64,000 bases of DNA from Xanthocytophaga agilis (GCF_030068605.1 NZ_JASJOU010000013.1:124001-188000); one strand, 5' to 3'. Shown: positions 47,832-57,366, counted from the first letter of the stretch. Notes: generated from the letters alone by a model not told the origin. Numbers and translations are program-made.

Positions 47832-48911
47832 TCAGAAGCCAACTTTAATAGAAAATACGTTTGAATAGAGAGATTCGGATTGATCTCCTATATCTGTAAG
47901 TGCATAGTCTATCTGGAATTTATTAATTCGAACACCTACACCCATATTGGGTTCAAATGTGGTTCTGGTTTTTGTATAGAGATTTGTTTGCTCATCTACA
48001 TCCTTCACTTGTTGAATATTGCCAATTCCTGCCCGAAAAAAAGCTATCTTCTTATAATCAAGTTCTATACCTGCGCGAGGATCTATCGAAGTAAAATCAG
48101 ATTTTACAAGGACATTGCGTTTTCCATCAAAAGTAAAATCAGCATCTAAAGCGGCCAGTACACCAAACTTTTCTTTAATACGCCAGCTATGGGCTATTCC
48201 TATTGAAAGTTTGGGAAGCGTAAGTTCTGTATAATTTCCTCTGAGAGTATTATTAGTCTGCCCATATACCTGTTCAAGCAATGCCGTATTTACAGACCAG
48301 GTATTGAATGTACTTGTTACATCACGTGCCGCAATACCTATACGCCAGTTCTTTCTTTCCCACATTGCACCCACATCCAATCCGAATCCCCAGGCATTAG
48401 CAAATGAACCGGCAACGCGGTGAATAACCTTGACATTAGCACCCAGTTTCAACCCTTTGAGTTTCGGAAACTTGCGGGCATAGGATAATAAAAAGGCGTA
48501 ATCTGCAGCAGAGAAAAATCTGATATTATCATAGTTGATAGCTCCGTTTGCATCAAATAAGAAACGTGTGTCAGGAATATCGTCTACAGCAAACCGGATC
48601 ACGGATACACCCAAATGACTTACAGAATCAATAGGGGTAGCAAAAGCAGCATAATCATATTTTGCAATGCCTGCAAAGTACTCAGCATGCATAAGGGATA
48701 CTTCATATTTGGTGCGTATATCCAGTAAAGCAGAAGGGTTCCAGTAACCAGCAGTTACATCGTTTACAGCAGCCGTTTGAGTACGTCCCATACCCAGTGC
48801 CCTGGCCCCTACTCCAATCGCCAGAAACTCATTACTATACTTAGGTGTAAGCACCTGTGCCTGAGACAAAAACGACACAAAAAATATACAGACAATGTAA
48901 AAATATTTCAT
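47832..48911 (-). CDS. PorV/PorQ-family outer-membrane protein (359 aa)
   Basis: A signal peptide (FYIVCIFFVSFLSQAQ) is followed by the family's N-terminal signature GARALGMGRTQTAAVNDVTAGYWNPSAL (about 33-60) and amphipathic beta strands to the end. PorV is an outer-membrane barrel that shuttles cargo to the PorU sortase, and PorQ attaches similarly. Placement directly upstream of porU supports a T9SS role, but sequence alone does not separate PorV, PorQ or a third paralogue, so no symbol is given. Length of 359 aa is slightly short for PorV. Confidence 0.78.
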   Translation of the reverse strand: MKYFYIVCIFFVSFLSQAQVLTPKYSNEFLAIGVGARALGMGRTQTAAVNDVTAGYWNPSALLDIRTKYEVSLMHAEYFAGIAKYDYAAFATPIDSVSHLGVSVIRFAVDDIPDTRFLFDANGAINYDNIRFFSAADYAFLLSYARKFPKLKGLKLGANVKVIHRVAGSFANAWGFGLDVGAMWERKNWRIGIAARDVTSTFNTWSVNTALLEQVYGQTNNTLRGNYTELTLPKLSIGIAHSWRIKEKFGVLAALDADFTFDGKRNVLVKSDFTSIDPRAGIELDYKKIAFFRAGIGNIQQVKDVDEQTNLYTKTRTTFEPNMGVGVRINKFQIDYALTDIGDQSESLYSNVFSIKVGF

Positions 48912-49330
48912 AAATAGACTACACCTAATTGCTTAATATCTAAACAGATACAGTTCGTAAACTTACAGAAAAAACCTATGGCAGACAATGCGTGAAATAT
49001 ACTACATTCACTCAGGTGTAAGATATTATGGGATATTATACTATAGGAAGCGGTTACCTTTTCTGGTTCTTATATCACCTTTCAGTATTTAAGTTCTACC
49101 CTTAAAAATAAAGGTATTGTAATCTCTCTCTTAGCAAAGCTTCTCTCTCTATATCAGAGTATTCAATTTCATTATCAAACAGTTTTATATCTAACTCAAT
49201 AATAAATATCATTTTTCTTAGAAAAAACCATTCAAAAAACTAGCTTATCTTAGCTAAATGCCGTATTATTGGACTGGCTTATTTTTAGTATCTCACCTGT
49301 TAAAAAAATAACACACAAACTTTCACAATC
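48912..49330. other. AT-rich region between divergent genes
   Basis: No gene or clear structural element is visible. Promoters for the T9SS genes (minus) and the MFS gene (plus) must lie here, but I could not assign boxes with confidence. Confidence 0.35.
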
Positions 49331-50560
49331 ATGAGCACTTCGATTAATAAAGATCGCTTGTTTATAGCCAGTTGTATGGCTCTTATTACAACAGCGATGG
49401 CATTTGGTATTAGAGCAGGAGTTTTAGATAAGATTGGTACGCAATATGGTATCACTCCCCTAGAGTTAGGTTATATTGTAGGGACTGCTTTTTGGGGATT
49501 CACCTTGGGAATTATCTTTGGAGGCCCACTTTGTGACTTTGTAGGTATGAAAAGGCTAATCTATCTGGCATTTTTTGGCCACCTGATAGGTATTATCATG
49601 ACTATTTTCTCAACCAGTTTCTGGTCTTTCTATATATCCACACTTTTTGTTGGAGTAGCAAACGGATTAGTTGAAGCAGTTTGTAATCCTCTGGTTACCT
49701 CTCTTTATACCAATAATAAAACTCAAAAACTTCATCAGTTCCACTTATGGTTCCCTGGTGGTATCCTGATTAGTACCTTAATTGTTTATCTGCTTAGCAA
49801 CATATTAAATCTGGGCTGGCAGGTACAGATTGCAACTATGCTGATTCCGAATATCGCCTATGGTATTATGTTCTGGGGACAGGAATTTCCTCCTACCGAA
49901 CGGGTAGCAGCAGGTGTAAGTAATAATGAGATGGTGAAAGCTTCTCTCTCCCCTCTCTTTATTTTTATGGTAATTTGCATGTTTCTTACAGCTACCACCG
50001 AATTTGGCCCTAACAACTGGATACCAACTTTTCTGAAAGGTGGTAGTGTTCCGTCTATTCTGCTTTTGACAGGTACTACACTGGTAATGGTTATCTGTAG
50101 GGCATTTGCAGGGAACTTTATCCATAAATTTGAGAATGCATGGGTATTATTATTTTCAGCTGTAGTCTCAGCATTAGGTATATGGATGATCAGTAAGACA
50201 TCTGGTAATCTTGCCTTTGTTGCTTCACTAATATTTGGAGCAGGAGTAAGTTTCTTTTGGCCTACTATGTTAGGTTTTGTATCAGAAAATATACCTAAGA
50301 CGGGTGCCTTGGGACTTGCAGTAATGGGAGGTGCCGGAATGTTGGCACAAGCCTTTGCTCTTCCAATTATTGGAGATATCTATGCAAATCTGCAAGATAC
50401 CAAAATTGCTTCTGGCCTTAGTTCAGATGCGGCACAACTGGAAGCAGGTATGCAAACCTTGCAATATATAACGATCATCCCGCTCTTTCTGATAGCTGCA
50501 TTTACCGGACTTGTCATATATAAGAGACGCAATAGCGCGGTGAAACAACAGTTGGCATAA
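49331..50560 (+). CDS. MFS transporter (409 aa)
   Basis: Twelve hydrophobic helices are visible, with MFS-type loop sequence GGPLCDFVGMKRLIYLAF between helices 2 and 3 (about 72-89) and a second-half PNNWIPTFLKGG loop. It resembles sugar or organic-acid symporters in length, but the substrate is not evident. A strong terminator follows, and the next gene downstream encodes an orphan sugar-type binding lipoprotein, so a role in carbohydrate uptake is plausible. Confidence 0.87.
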   Translation: MSTSINKDRLFIASCMALITTAMAFGIRAGVLDKIGTQYGITPLELGYIVGTAFWGFTLGIIFGGPLCDFVGMKRLIYLAFFGHLIGIIMTIFSTSFWSFYISTLFVGVANGLVEAVCNPLVTSLYTNNKTQKLHQFHLWFPGGILISTLIVYLLSNILNLGWQVQIATMLIPNIAYGIMFWGQEFPPTERVAAGVSNNEMVKASLSPLFIFMVICMFLTATTEFGPNNWIPTFLKGGSVPSILLLTGTTLVMVICRAFAGNFIHKFENAWVLLFSAVVSALGIWMISKTSGNLAFVASLIFGAGVSFFWPTMLGFVSENIPKTGALGLAVMGGAGMLAQAFALPIIGDIYANLQDTKIASGLSSDAAQLEAGMQTLQYITIIPLFLIAAFTGLVIYKRRNSAVKQQLA

Positions 50561-50582
50561 TTGGTCATACATACAATCTATC

Positions 50583-50628
50583 AACATCCTCATTCGTTTA
50601 CTTTTATGTATAACAATGAGGATGTTTT
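50583..50628 (+). terminator. terminator after the MFS gene
   Basis: A 12-bp stem, AACATCCTCATT with AATGAGGATGTT, has a 20-nt loop and is followed by TTAT; it reads acceptably as a terminator of the MFS gene. Confidence 0.75.
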
Positions 50629-50928
50629 ATTATGTGCTATTGCTGAAATTAGTTCTTTATGAACAATTAAATATACTGTCTCCTACTATTGTATATTTTT
50701 CAAAATAAAAAATACTGTACTTTAACCTATACACTATTTGTCTAATACTCTGATTACTAACTTCTGTCTTTGTTCAGTATGAATTGTATTCAAATTTCAG
50801 GCTTTTGCCAATTATTGCTAAAGTTGGAAGATGAATCAAAATGCCATATCTTGCCACAGTACAATACAATAAAAAACAGTTTTAGTCTCAACTATGGGTT
50901 TACGAAACTGAAACTATTAATTCTGATA
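50629..50928. other. gap upstream of the binding-protein gene
   Basis: AT-rich sequence without clear promoter boxes. An in-frame ATG at 50770 exists but would put 53 unrelated residues before the signal peptide, so the region is treated as non-coding. Confidence 0.4.
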
Positions 50929-51936
50929 ATGTCAAAAGCTTCTCTTTTCACTGTAACTATACTTCTTGGCTTATGTTTGTTTGCATGTACAAGCACCAAA
51001 CAAAATAGTAGTGCTGACGAAAACAAAGCACTACATGGTACATATCGTATTGCTTTAATACCCAAAGGAACTACTCATTCATACTGGTTATCCGTACATG
51101 CGGGAGCAGAAAAAGCTGCCCAGGAACTGGGAGTAGAACTGATATGGCAAGGACCCCAAAAAGAAGATGATAAACAGGGACAAATTCAAACAGTACAACA
51201 CTTTACATCACAGTCAGTAAATGCTATTGTATTAGCCCCCATTGATGTACATGATTTGGCTCCTTCAGTAGCCTCGGCCTCCAGGAAACATATACCTGTT
51301 ATTATCATTGACTCAGATTTAGAATCACAGGACTTCCATTCTTTTATTGCTACTGATAACAAACTGGCAGGCAAGCTTTGTGCAAAACGTCTATGTGAAC
51401 TGTTGGAAGGTAAAGGAAAAGTAGCCATGCTACGTTATCATGAAGGATCAGCCAGTGCAATGGCACGTGAAGATGGGTTTCTGGAAGGACTAAAAGAATA
51501 TGGACCGTCAATCGAACTGGTATCAAGCAATCATTATGCAGGTGTCACAATAGAAAAATCTGTCCATGCCTCTCTGAACTTATTAAATAGCTGTAGTCAG
51601 CTGGATGGTATATTTACGCCAACAGAACTTACTACACAAGGGATGTTACAAGCCCTGGAAAAGCGGGGACAAGCAGGTCAGGTAAAATTTGTGGGTTTTG
51701 ATTCCAATACAACATTGCTGGACGCACTGAAAAAGGATAAATTACATGGACTAGCCATACAGGATCCTTTTAAAATGGGATATGAAGGAGTAAAAACAGC
51801 TATTGCGATACTAAAAAATCAGCCTTTCGAAAAACATATCGATACTGGTATTATCATAGTGACTAAAGAAAATCTCAATGATCCTATGGTAACCGAACTA
51901 CTCAATACCAATCTAAACAGATGGTTAAAAGAATAA
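50929..51936 (+). CDS. sugar-type periplasmic-binding lipoprotein (335 aa)
   Basis: The ATG at 50929 gives a lipoprotein signal with lipobox LFAC (Cys about 18). The body is a two-lobe type I periplasmic-binding fold of the RbsB kind: IALIPKGTTHSYWLSVHAGAEKAAQELG (about 44-71), ALAPIDVHDLAP-like region, VAMLRYHEGSASAMAREDGFLEGLK and VKFVGFDSNTTLLDALKK. No ABC permease or ATPase of sugar type is near, so it may feed an unlinked transporter or a membrane sensor. Its 3' end is half of a perfect 15-bp hairpin that encloses the stop codon (51913-51953). Confidence 0.87.
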   Translation: MSKASLFTVTILLGLCLFACTSTKQNSSADENKALHGTYRIALIPKGTTHSYWLSVHAGAEKAAQELGVELIWQGPQKEDDKQGQIQTVQHFTSQSVNAIVLAPIDVHDLAPSVASASRKHIPVIIIDSDLESQDFHSFIATDNKLAGKLCAKRLCELLEGKGKVAMLRYHEGSASAMAREDGFLEGLKEYGPSIELVSSNHYAGVTIEKSVHASLNLLNSCSQLDGIFTPTELTTQGMLQALEKRGQAGQVKFVGFDSNTTLLDALKKDKLHGLAIQDPFKMGYEGVKTAIAILKNQPFEKHIDTGIIIVTKENLNDPMVTELLNTNLNRWLKE

Positions 51937-51953
51937 GGTAACCATCTGTTTAG
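51913..51953. terminator. perfect 15-bp hairpin enclosing the stop codon
   Basis: CTAAACAGATGGTTA (51913-51927) pairs exactly with TAACCATCTGTTTAG (51939-51953); TAA at 51934-51936 lies in the loop. There is no T tract. The next gene ends 11 bp away on the opposite strand, so it probably acts as a shared 3'-end structure. Confidence 0.6.
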
Positions 51954-51963
51954 TAATTAAATA

Positions 51964-53019
51964 CTATCTGTATTTAGGTGTATGTACATCCAGAAACTTC
52001 GAAGAAGCATTATTCCACCCTTCAATGGCTTTCTTGCGTCCATTATTTAACTGAGTAGTTGCACTATTGAAATCATTAATACCTTTGTTCATATCCTGAA
52101 CCGCTTTATTATACTGAGCAACATCGTCTTTGGTTCTTTCTTTTTCACGTTTTGCTTCAAATGCCTTTCTGATCTTATCAAAGTTTTCTTCTTTCAAATA
52201 GAAATCTGTCATTACCGGAATCTGTGTAGTACATTCCTGAATATAGAATTGTAGTGCCTGCCGACATCCGCTTTCCAATGTATTATCACTAAATAAGGCA
52301 GGAGTGGCTTTCAATTTTTCAATTCCTTCCTGGCTGTACTTTAACAAAGTATTTTTACTCTGTTCAATAGCATTGATATCTTTCTTCTGAATTGCTTCAC
52401 TCAAATACATTTCCTGCTTATAGCTTTTGAAGAAAATAAGATATACCACTCTATGATAATCTGTTATTTTCCCAGCTTTTGCAGCTTTCTCGGACAACTC
52501 ATCTTTTGTATCAACCAGTTGAACATTATGGTCTTTGGCAAACAGTTTCTCTGTTAACTGAAGACGGTCATTGGCCTGTTCTATTTTTTCACTAGCAAGA
52601 TCCTGAGCCAACAGATAAGCCTCCATAGCATCATACGATTGCTCTGCTACATCTTCCAGATTCACGATTTTGCCATAGTCTTCATTTAAGATATGTGAGG
52701 TAATCAAATAATAATTGGCTGTAGAATCGCGTAATGTCTTATCTCCTTCATAAGCAGGCATTGAACTTACCTTCTGACGGGCTTCTGCTACGGTTTTAAT
52801 CAACTCCTTTCGGCGATTTTCAATCTTTCGGGCACTTTTTCCATGGCCAACTGCACTTGTATAACTAAGAAAGTCTTTTGTAATCTCCCGATGTTGCTGA
52901 CTTATATAGGTCATATAAGAACCTGCCTGTTTGGGATTGTAATCCTGTGCATGTACTGAAATTTGTGTAATACTGAAAAAAGAAATAAAACAGAAAATGG
53001 AGTGTAATGTATATTTCAT
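51964..53019 (-). CDS. helical surface protein, LIC11966-like (351 aa)
   Basis: A signal peptide (FCFISFFSITQISVHAQ) precedes an almost wholly alpha-helical, Lys/Glu-rich protein. The section YTSAVGHGKSARKIENRRKELIK (about 48-70) and MPAYEGDKTLRDSTANYYLITSHILNEDY (about 82-110) match my memory of LIC11966-family surface proteins, which are exported and of unknown role. The assignment is tentative; export and helical content are what the sequence shows directly. Confidence 0.65.
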   Translation of the reverse strand: MKYTLHSIFCFISFFSITQISVHAQDYNPKQAGSYMTYISQQHREITKDFLSYTSAVGHGKSARKIENRRKELIKTVAEARQKVSSMPAYEGDKTLRDSTANYYLITSHILNEDYGKIVNLEDVAEQSYDAMEAYLLAQDLASEKIEQANDRLQLTEKLFAKDHNVQLVDTKDELSEKAAKAGKITDYHRVVYLIFFKSYKQEMYLSEAIQKKDINAIEQSKNTLLKYSQEGIEKLKATPALFSDNTLESGCRQALQFYIQECTTQIPVMTDFYLKEENFDKIRKAFEAKREKERTKDDVAQYNKAVQDMNKGINDFNSATTQLNNGRKKAIEGWNNASSKFLDVHTPKYR

Positions 53020-53291
53020 AAAGTGTTTAATATGTTTTAAAATAAAAACATGTTTGACGGTGTAATTTCCCCTAAAGATAATTCTTTTTTCAGAATCAAT
53101 TATTTAGGGTGTTGGGAGAAGAGTTTGCCAGAATGTAATGAATTTGTCCATTCTTCTTATTTGCCTATAGCTTCAACTCAACAACACACTCACTCACAAC
53201 ATTTTATCTACAGACATTACTTACCCATACAGACCATATCTTATAATATTTTCTTTCAAATTCTCTTAATTTCTGGTAATGAGTTAGTTAC

Positions 53292-54188
53292 TCACAATTT
53301 GCGAACTGAGGATGATTCATAGGGAAGAGTAATAACAATGGTATCTCCTACTTTGCATTGAGTAGGATTTTGTAGTGTGGAAGCACCACTATCCTGAAAG
53401 ATCCGATGGGTGCTATCAGATGCATAGATAGTAAGAATCGAACCTCCTTCTACTATTTCTATTTTAGTAAGAATGCCTTTTAATTCTAAATGATGATATT
53501 GTTTTGGAGAAGATAATAGATCTGCGGGCCTCCCCTTCTTTATTATTTTCCCCTGTTCTATTTTTATTACAACATCGGCCATCTTACGAATCTCTTCTAT
53601 ATCATGGCTTACCAGAATGGTTGTAAGAGAAAAATGCCTGTGTAACCGAAGGGTTTCATCCTGTAAACGAGTTCTGGTTGCTTGATCCAGAGACGAAAAA
53701 GCTTCGTCCAAAAGAAGCAATGAAGGCTTACACACCAGGGTACGACACAAAGCCACACGCTGTTGTTGTCCGCCAGACAATGTACCTGGTTTTCGGGCGG
53801 CTAGTTGAGTCAGATCAGTCAGTTCCAAAAGTTCATCTACCCATCGTTTATCTCTATGATCAGCCAAGCCATATTCAATATTTTGTCGTACTGTCATATT
53901 GGGAAACAAGGCATATTCCTGAAACACCATCCCAACCCCTCTCTTTTGTGGACTTACATGAATGCCTTTTTTCTTATCAAACCAGATTTGTCCGTTTACC
54001 TCGATATGTCCATCATCAGGTTTCGTTAGCCCAGCAAGCATCCGAAGCAAGGTAGTCTTTCCAACACCCGAACTTCCATACAAAGCCACAACGGATCCGG
54101 TTTCAATCTGCATCTCTATCGTAAGCATTTGATTCCCTTCTGAGGTATGGATATATTTAGAGAGTTGGATATCAATCATAGGTGACAT
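53292..54188 (-). CDS. modC: molybdate ABC transporter ATP-binding protein ModC (298 aa)
   Basis: The ATPase domain shows Walker A GSSGVGKTTLL (about 33-43), the Q loop in GMVFQEYALFPNMTV, the signature LSGGQQQRVALCR and Walker B LLLLDEAFSSLD. A C-terminal TOBE-type domain (about 225-295) fits ModC. The start at 54188 (MSPMIDIQ) follows modB's stop by 25 bp; ATG 54179 is also possible. It powers molybdate import with ModA and ModB. Confidence 0.88.
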   Translation of the reverse strand: MSPMIDIQLSKYIHTSEGNQMLTIEMQIETGSVVALYGSSGVGKTTLLRMLAGLTKPDDGHIEVNGQIWFDKKKGIHVSPQKRGVGMVFQEYALFPNMTVRQNIEYGLADHRDKRWVDELLELTDLTQLAARKPGTLSGGQQQRVALCRTLVCKPSLLLLDEAFSSLDQATRTRLQDETLRLHRHFSLTTILVSHDIEEIRKMADVVIKIEQGKIIKKGRPADLLSSPKQYHHLELKGILTKIEIVEGGSILTIYASDSTHRIFQDSGASTLQNPTQCKVGDTIVITLPYESSSVRKL

Positions 54189-54213
54189 GAATAAACAACA
54201 CAATGTGTCTCAC

Positions 54214-54891
54214 TTAAAATAGTGTATGTGACTGAGTTCTTCGGGATAATCGATATAAAGCAATTAACAAGGCAAAGGAAAACAGTAATAAAGCCAAGGC
54301 ATACTGATTAGCCTCTTTGTATTTCAGATCTTCTACCAGATCATAAATTACAATAGATGCTACACGCGTCTCACCGGGAATATTGCCTCCAATCATCAAA
54401 ATCACGCCAAATTCTCCCATAGTATGTGCAAAGGTAAGTACAATACCACTTAGCAGAGAAGGTTTGATGTTCGGTAAAATCACTTTCCATAGAGTAGTCA
54501 TCCGCGATTTGCCTAGAGTATAGGAAGCATCCAGTAGAATAGAGGGAAAATTTTCAAAGCCTGCCTGTATAGGATGTACCATAAAAGGCAAACTATATAT
54601 TGTTGAGCCTATCAGAATGCCCGCAAAGGTAAAATTAAGTGAAACATGCAGATACTTCTCCAACCAGTGTCCCAGCATATTCTCGGGGCTGAATGTAACC
54701 AACAGATAGAACCCCAATACAGTAGGTGGTAATACCAGAGGTAAACTAATCAGGGCTTCTATAATGGGCTTGATCCGAAAACGGAAAAACGCCAGACCAT
54801 ATGCCAGAGGAATACTTAGTATCAATAAAATAAAGGTTGTACAAAAAGCCAGCTGACATGTCAGCAACAATGTTTCAAGATACTCTTCCAT
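54214..54891 (-). CDS. modB: molybdate ABC transporter permease ModB (225 aa)
   Basis: About five transmembrane helices and the permease EAA-like loop (DASYTLGKSRMTTLWKVILPNIKPSLL, about 140-166, with HTMGEFGVILMIGG) match ModB. Family-typical text includes SLPLVLPPTVLGFYLLVTF. It begins 27 bp after modA's stop and ends 25 bp before modC's chosen start, in one operon. Confidence 0.9.
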   Translation of the reverse strand: MEEYLETLLLTCQLAFCTTFILLILSIPLAYGLAFFRFRIKPIIEALISLPLVLPPTVLGFYLLVTFSPENMLGHWLEKYLHVSLNFTFAGILIGSTIYSLPFMVHPIQAGFENFPSILLDASYTLGKSRMTTLWKVILPNIKPSLLSGIVLTFAHTMGEFGVILMIGGNIPGETRVASIVIYDLVEDLKYKEANQYALALLLFSFALLIALYRLSRRTQSHTLF

Positions 54892-54918
54892 AAATCCATT
54901 TGTACCTGTTAGTATATA

Positions 54919-55695
54919 CTACTTAGGAAGAGAAAAGCCAAACTTTTGTAATAGGGACTTAGCAGAGGGAGAGCTTATAAAAGTAGAAAATAGCTGTGTC
55001 CCTTTTTTCTTTTCACCACGCTTTAAAATTACATAAGCTTGTTCCAGAGGAGTATGTGTAGTATCTGGAATAACATAATACTTTCCCTGATTCTGAAGTT
55101 CAGGACTCATCACCAATGATAAGGCAACAATCCCAATGTCAGCAGCACCAACAGATATATATTGTGCAGTCTGTGAGATATTTTCACCTAATACTAGTTT
55201 AGACTTTATCTTATCATACAATTTGTAGTGAATGAGACTTTCCTTAGCCTTCTTTCCATAAGGAGCATGTTCCGGATTCGCAATCGCAATTTTGTTGATA
55301 GAAGGATCAAGCACTATATTCATACCTTTTGTCACTGGATTGAGTTTCTTGCTCCATAGTACAAGTTTCCCAATTGCATAGAGTTTCACAGAGGATGCAG
55401 TAAGTTTTTTTTCCTGTAGCTGTACCGGATACTCTTTATCAGCAGAGAAGAACATGTCAAAGGGAGCTCCATTGGAGATCTGATGGAAAAACTTACCCGA
55501 AGAACCATAGATAACAGTCACTTTATAAGATGGATACGTTTTTTTAAAGACGGTCACCAGTGAATCCATGGCAAATCGCAGATCAGCTGCCGCCGCAATA
55601 GTAATTTCTTCTTCTTTAGGAGTAGAAAGCTTTAAAGGAGATACTCCATTCGCAAACAATAAGAAGACAAGCAATCCAAGAATTGTATATTTCAT
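54919..55695 (-). CDS. modA: molybdate-binding protein ModA (258 aa)
   Basis: It is a periplasmic binding protein with a signal peptide (ILGLLVFLLFANGVSP) and the ModA features ITIAAAADLRFAMDSL (about 33-48), GSSGKFFHQISNGAPFDMFFSAD (about 72-94) and a later SVGAADIGIVALSL. It captures molybdate (or tungstate). ATG 55695 gives a proper signal peptide and lies 23 bp after a good -7 box; the longer frame to 55770 would begin upstream of that box. Confidence 0.9.
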   Translation of the reverse strand: MKYTILGLLVFLLFANGVSPLKLSTPKEEEITIAAAADLRFAMDSLVTVFKKTYPSYKVTVIYGSSGKFFHQISNGAPFDMFFSADKEYPVQLQEKKLTASSVKLYAIGKLVLWSKKLNPVTKGMNIVLDPSINKIAIANPEHAPYGKKAKESLIHYKLYDKIKSKLVLGENISQTAQYISVGAADIGIVALSLVMSPELQNQGKYYVIPDTTHTPLEQAYVILKRGEKKKGTQLFSTFISSPSAKSLLQKFGFSLPK

Positions 55696-55717
55696 TGTGT
55701 TGAAGTAGTTGCTTTCA

Positions 55718-55725
55718 CAAAAATA
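55718..55725 (-). promoter_or_regulatory. -7 promoter box TATTTTTG for modABC
   Basis: An exact TAnnTTTG match on the minus strand, 23 bp before the chosen modA start. Nothing recognisable as a ModE operator is visible near it. Confidence 0.55.
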
Positions 55726-55886
55726 AGGCATGAAAGATACTATCCTACTAAAAAAGGATTGCCTATTCAAACTCGTTGATAGAGAAAGTATCTGAATTTA
55801 TAAAGGATCATTCTGTCTTGCTGAAAATCTGACAAGAATCATTTTTTAGTGTAGTAAATGTTACATAACGCATGGTTTAGAGAGCC

Positions 55887-55894
55887 TAATTTTG
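55887..55894 (+). promoter_or_regulatory. -7 promoter box TAATTTTG for the MBL-rhodanese gene
   Basis: An exact TAnnTTTG match, 38 bp before the ATG at 55933, on the opposite strand to the mod promoter box about 160 bp away. Confidence 0.55.
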
Positions 55895-55932
55895 CTCTAT
55901 ATACTATTTTCATCTGAAACCAACTACTAACC

Positions 55933-57354
55933 ATGAAAGTCGAACAAATCTATACAGGTTGCCTGGCAGAAGCAGCCTACTATATTGTATCAGACGGAGA
56001 AGCTGCTGTCATAGATCCGCTACGGGATATCCAACCTTTTATTGAACGGGCAAACCAGGATAATGTCATAATCAAATATGTTTTTGAAACACACTTTCAT
56101 GCTGATTTCGTATCAGGACATTTAGATCTTGCCGAGAAAACCGGAGCAGATATTGTGTTTGGACCATCCGCACAACCTGCCTACCCAGCCCTTATCGCCG
56201 AAGACGGCCAAGAGTTTCGAATTGGTAAAATCAGTATTCGGGCCATTCATACACCTGGACACACCATGGAATCTACGTGTTATCTTTTGCTGGATGAACA
56301 AGGGAAGGAAGTAGCTATATTTACCGGAGATACCCTTTTTATTGGAGATGTAGGACGCCCGGATCTGGCGCAGCATGTAATCAGCGAACTAACAGAAGAA
56401 AAACTTGCCGGACATCTGTATGATTCTCTGCATACCAAAATACTTCCTTTACCTGATACGGTTATCATTTATCCAGGTCATGGAGCAGGCAGTGCCTGTG
56501 GTAAGAAAATGAGCAACGAAAGGACTGATACTCTCGGTAATCAGAAAAAACACAACTATGCACTAAATCCCAACCTTACCAAAAAACAATTTATTCAGCA
56601 AGTTCTGGATGGATTAATGCCCCCTCCTGGTTATTTTCCATATAATGTATTACTCAATATCAAAGGATATGAAAAGCTGGATAAGGTTATTGAACGAGGT
56701 AATAAGGCACTTTCTCCTGGTACATTTGAAGCTATAGCAAACACAACAGACGCTATTATACTGGATGTCAGACATGCACAGATTTTTGCCAAAGGATTCA
56801 TTCCTAATTCGATCAATATAGGTCTGGACGGGCAGTTTGCGTCCTGGGCAGGAACACTGATACCCGATTTTAAACAACCGATTTTACTGGTCACAGAATC
56901 AGGAAAAGAACAGGAAACGATTACCCGTCTGGCACGTGTAGGGTATGATAACTGTATAGGTTATCTGGAGGGTGGTTTTGAAACCTGGAAAGTAGCTCAG
57001 ATGGAAACGGATCAGATAGAATCCATTTCAGCAGAACAATTCTCGGAACTACTTATTGAAAACTCCAAGCTAGCAGTTTTAGATGTACGTAGAAGAAGCG
57101 AATACAATTCTGAGCACATTGTAGGTGCTGAAAATCTACCTTTAGACTTTCTTAATCAATACATGTCACAAATCAAGCCTGAACAAACATATTATGTGCA
57201 TTGTGCAGGTGGCTATCGATCTATGACAGCTATTTCTATATTAAAAGCTCGTGGCTTTCAAAATTTGGTAGATGTAAAAGGTGGGTTTTCTGCCATTAAG
57301 TCTGTTAATAAAGTTCCTTTAACAGAGTATGTCTGCCCTACAACTCTTCTATAA
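55933..57354 (+). CDS. MBL-fold persulfide dioxygenase-like protein with two rhodanese domains (473 aa)
   Basis: The N-terminal metallo-beta-lactamase domain (about 1-245) has the THFHADFVSGH metal motif (about 54-64) and later HTPGHT and GDTLFIGDVGRPDL, as in ETHE1/Blh persulfide dioxygenases that convert glutathione persulfide to sulfite. Two rhodanese domains follow (about 262-355 and 370-465). The first lacks the catalytic Cys (its loop reads VTESGKEQ), while the second has VHCAGGYRS with the active Cys near residue 428. This domain order is common in Bacteroidota. It is divergent from modABC. Confidence 0.9.
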   Translation: MKVEQIYTGCLAEAAYYIVSDGEAAVIDPLRDIQPFIERANQDNVIIKYVFETHFHADFVSGHLDLAEKTGADIVFGPSAQPAYPALIAEDGQEFRIGKISIRAIHTPGHTMESTCYLLLDEQGKEVAIFTGDTLFIGDVGRPDLAQHVISELTEEKLAGHLYDSLHTKILPLPDTVIIYPGHGAGSACGKKMSNERTDTLGNQKKHNYALNPNLTKKQFIQQVLDGLMPPPGYFPYNVLLNIKGYEKLDKVIERGNKALSPGTFEAIANTTDAIILDVRHAQIFAKGFIPNSINIGLDGQFASWAGTLIPDFKQPILLVTESGKEQETITRLARVGYDNCIGYLEGGFETWKVAQMETDQIESISAEQFSELLIENSKLAVLDVRRRSEYNSEHIVGAENLPLDFLNQYMSQIKPEQTYYVHCAGGYRSMTAISILKARGFQNLVDVKGGFSAIKSVNKVPLTEYVCPTTLL

Positions 57355-57366
57355 AAGGATAGCTCA

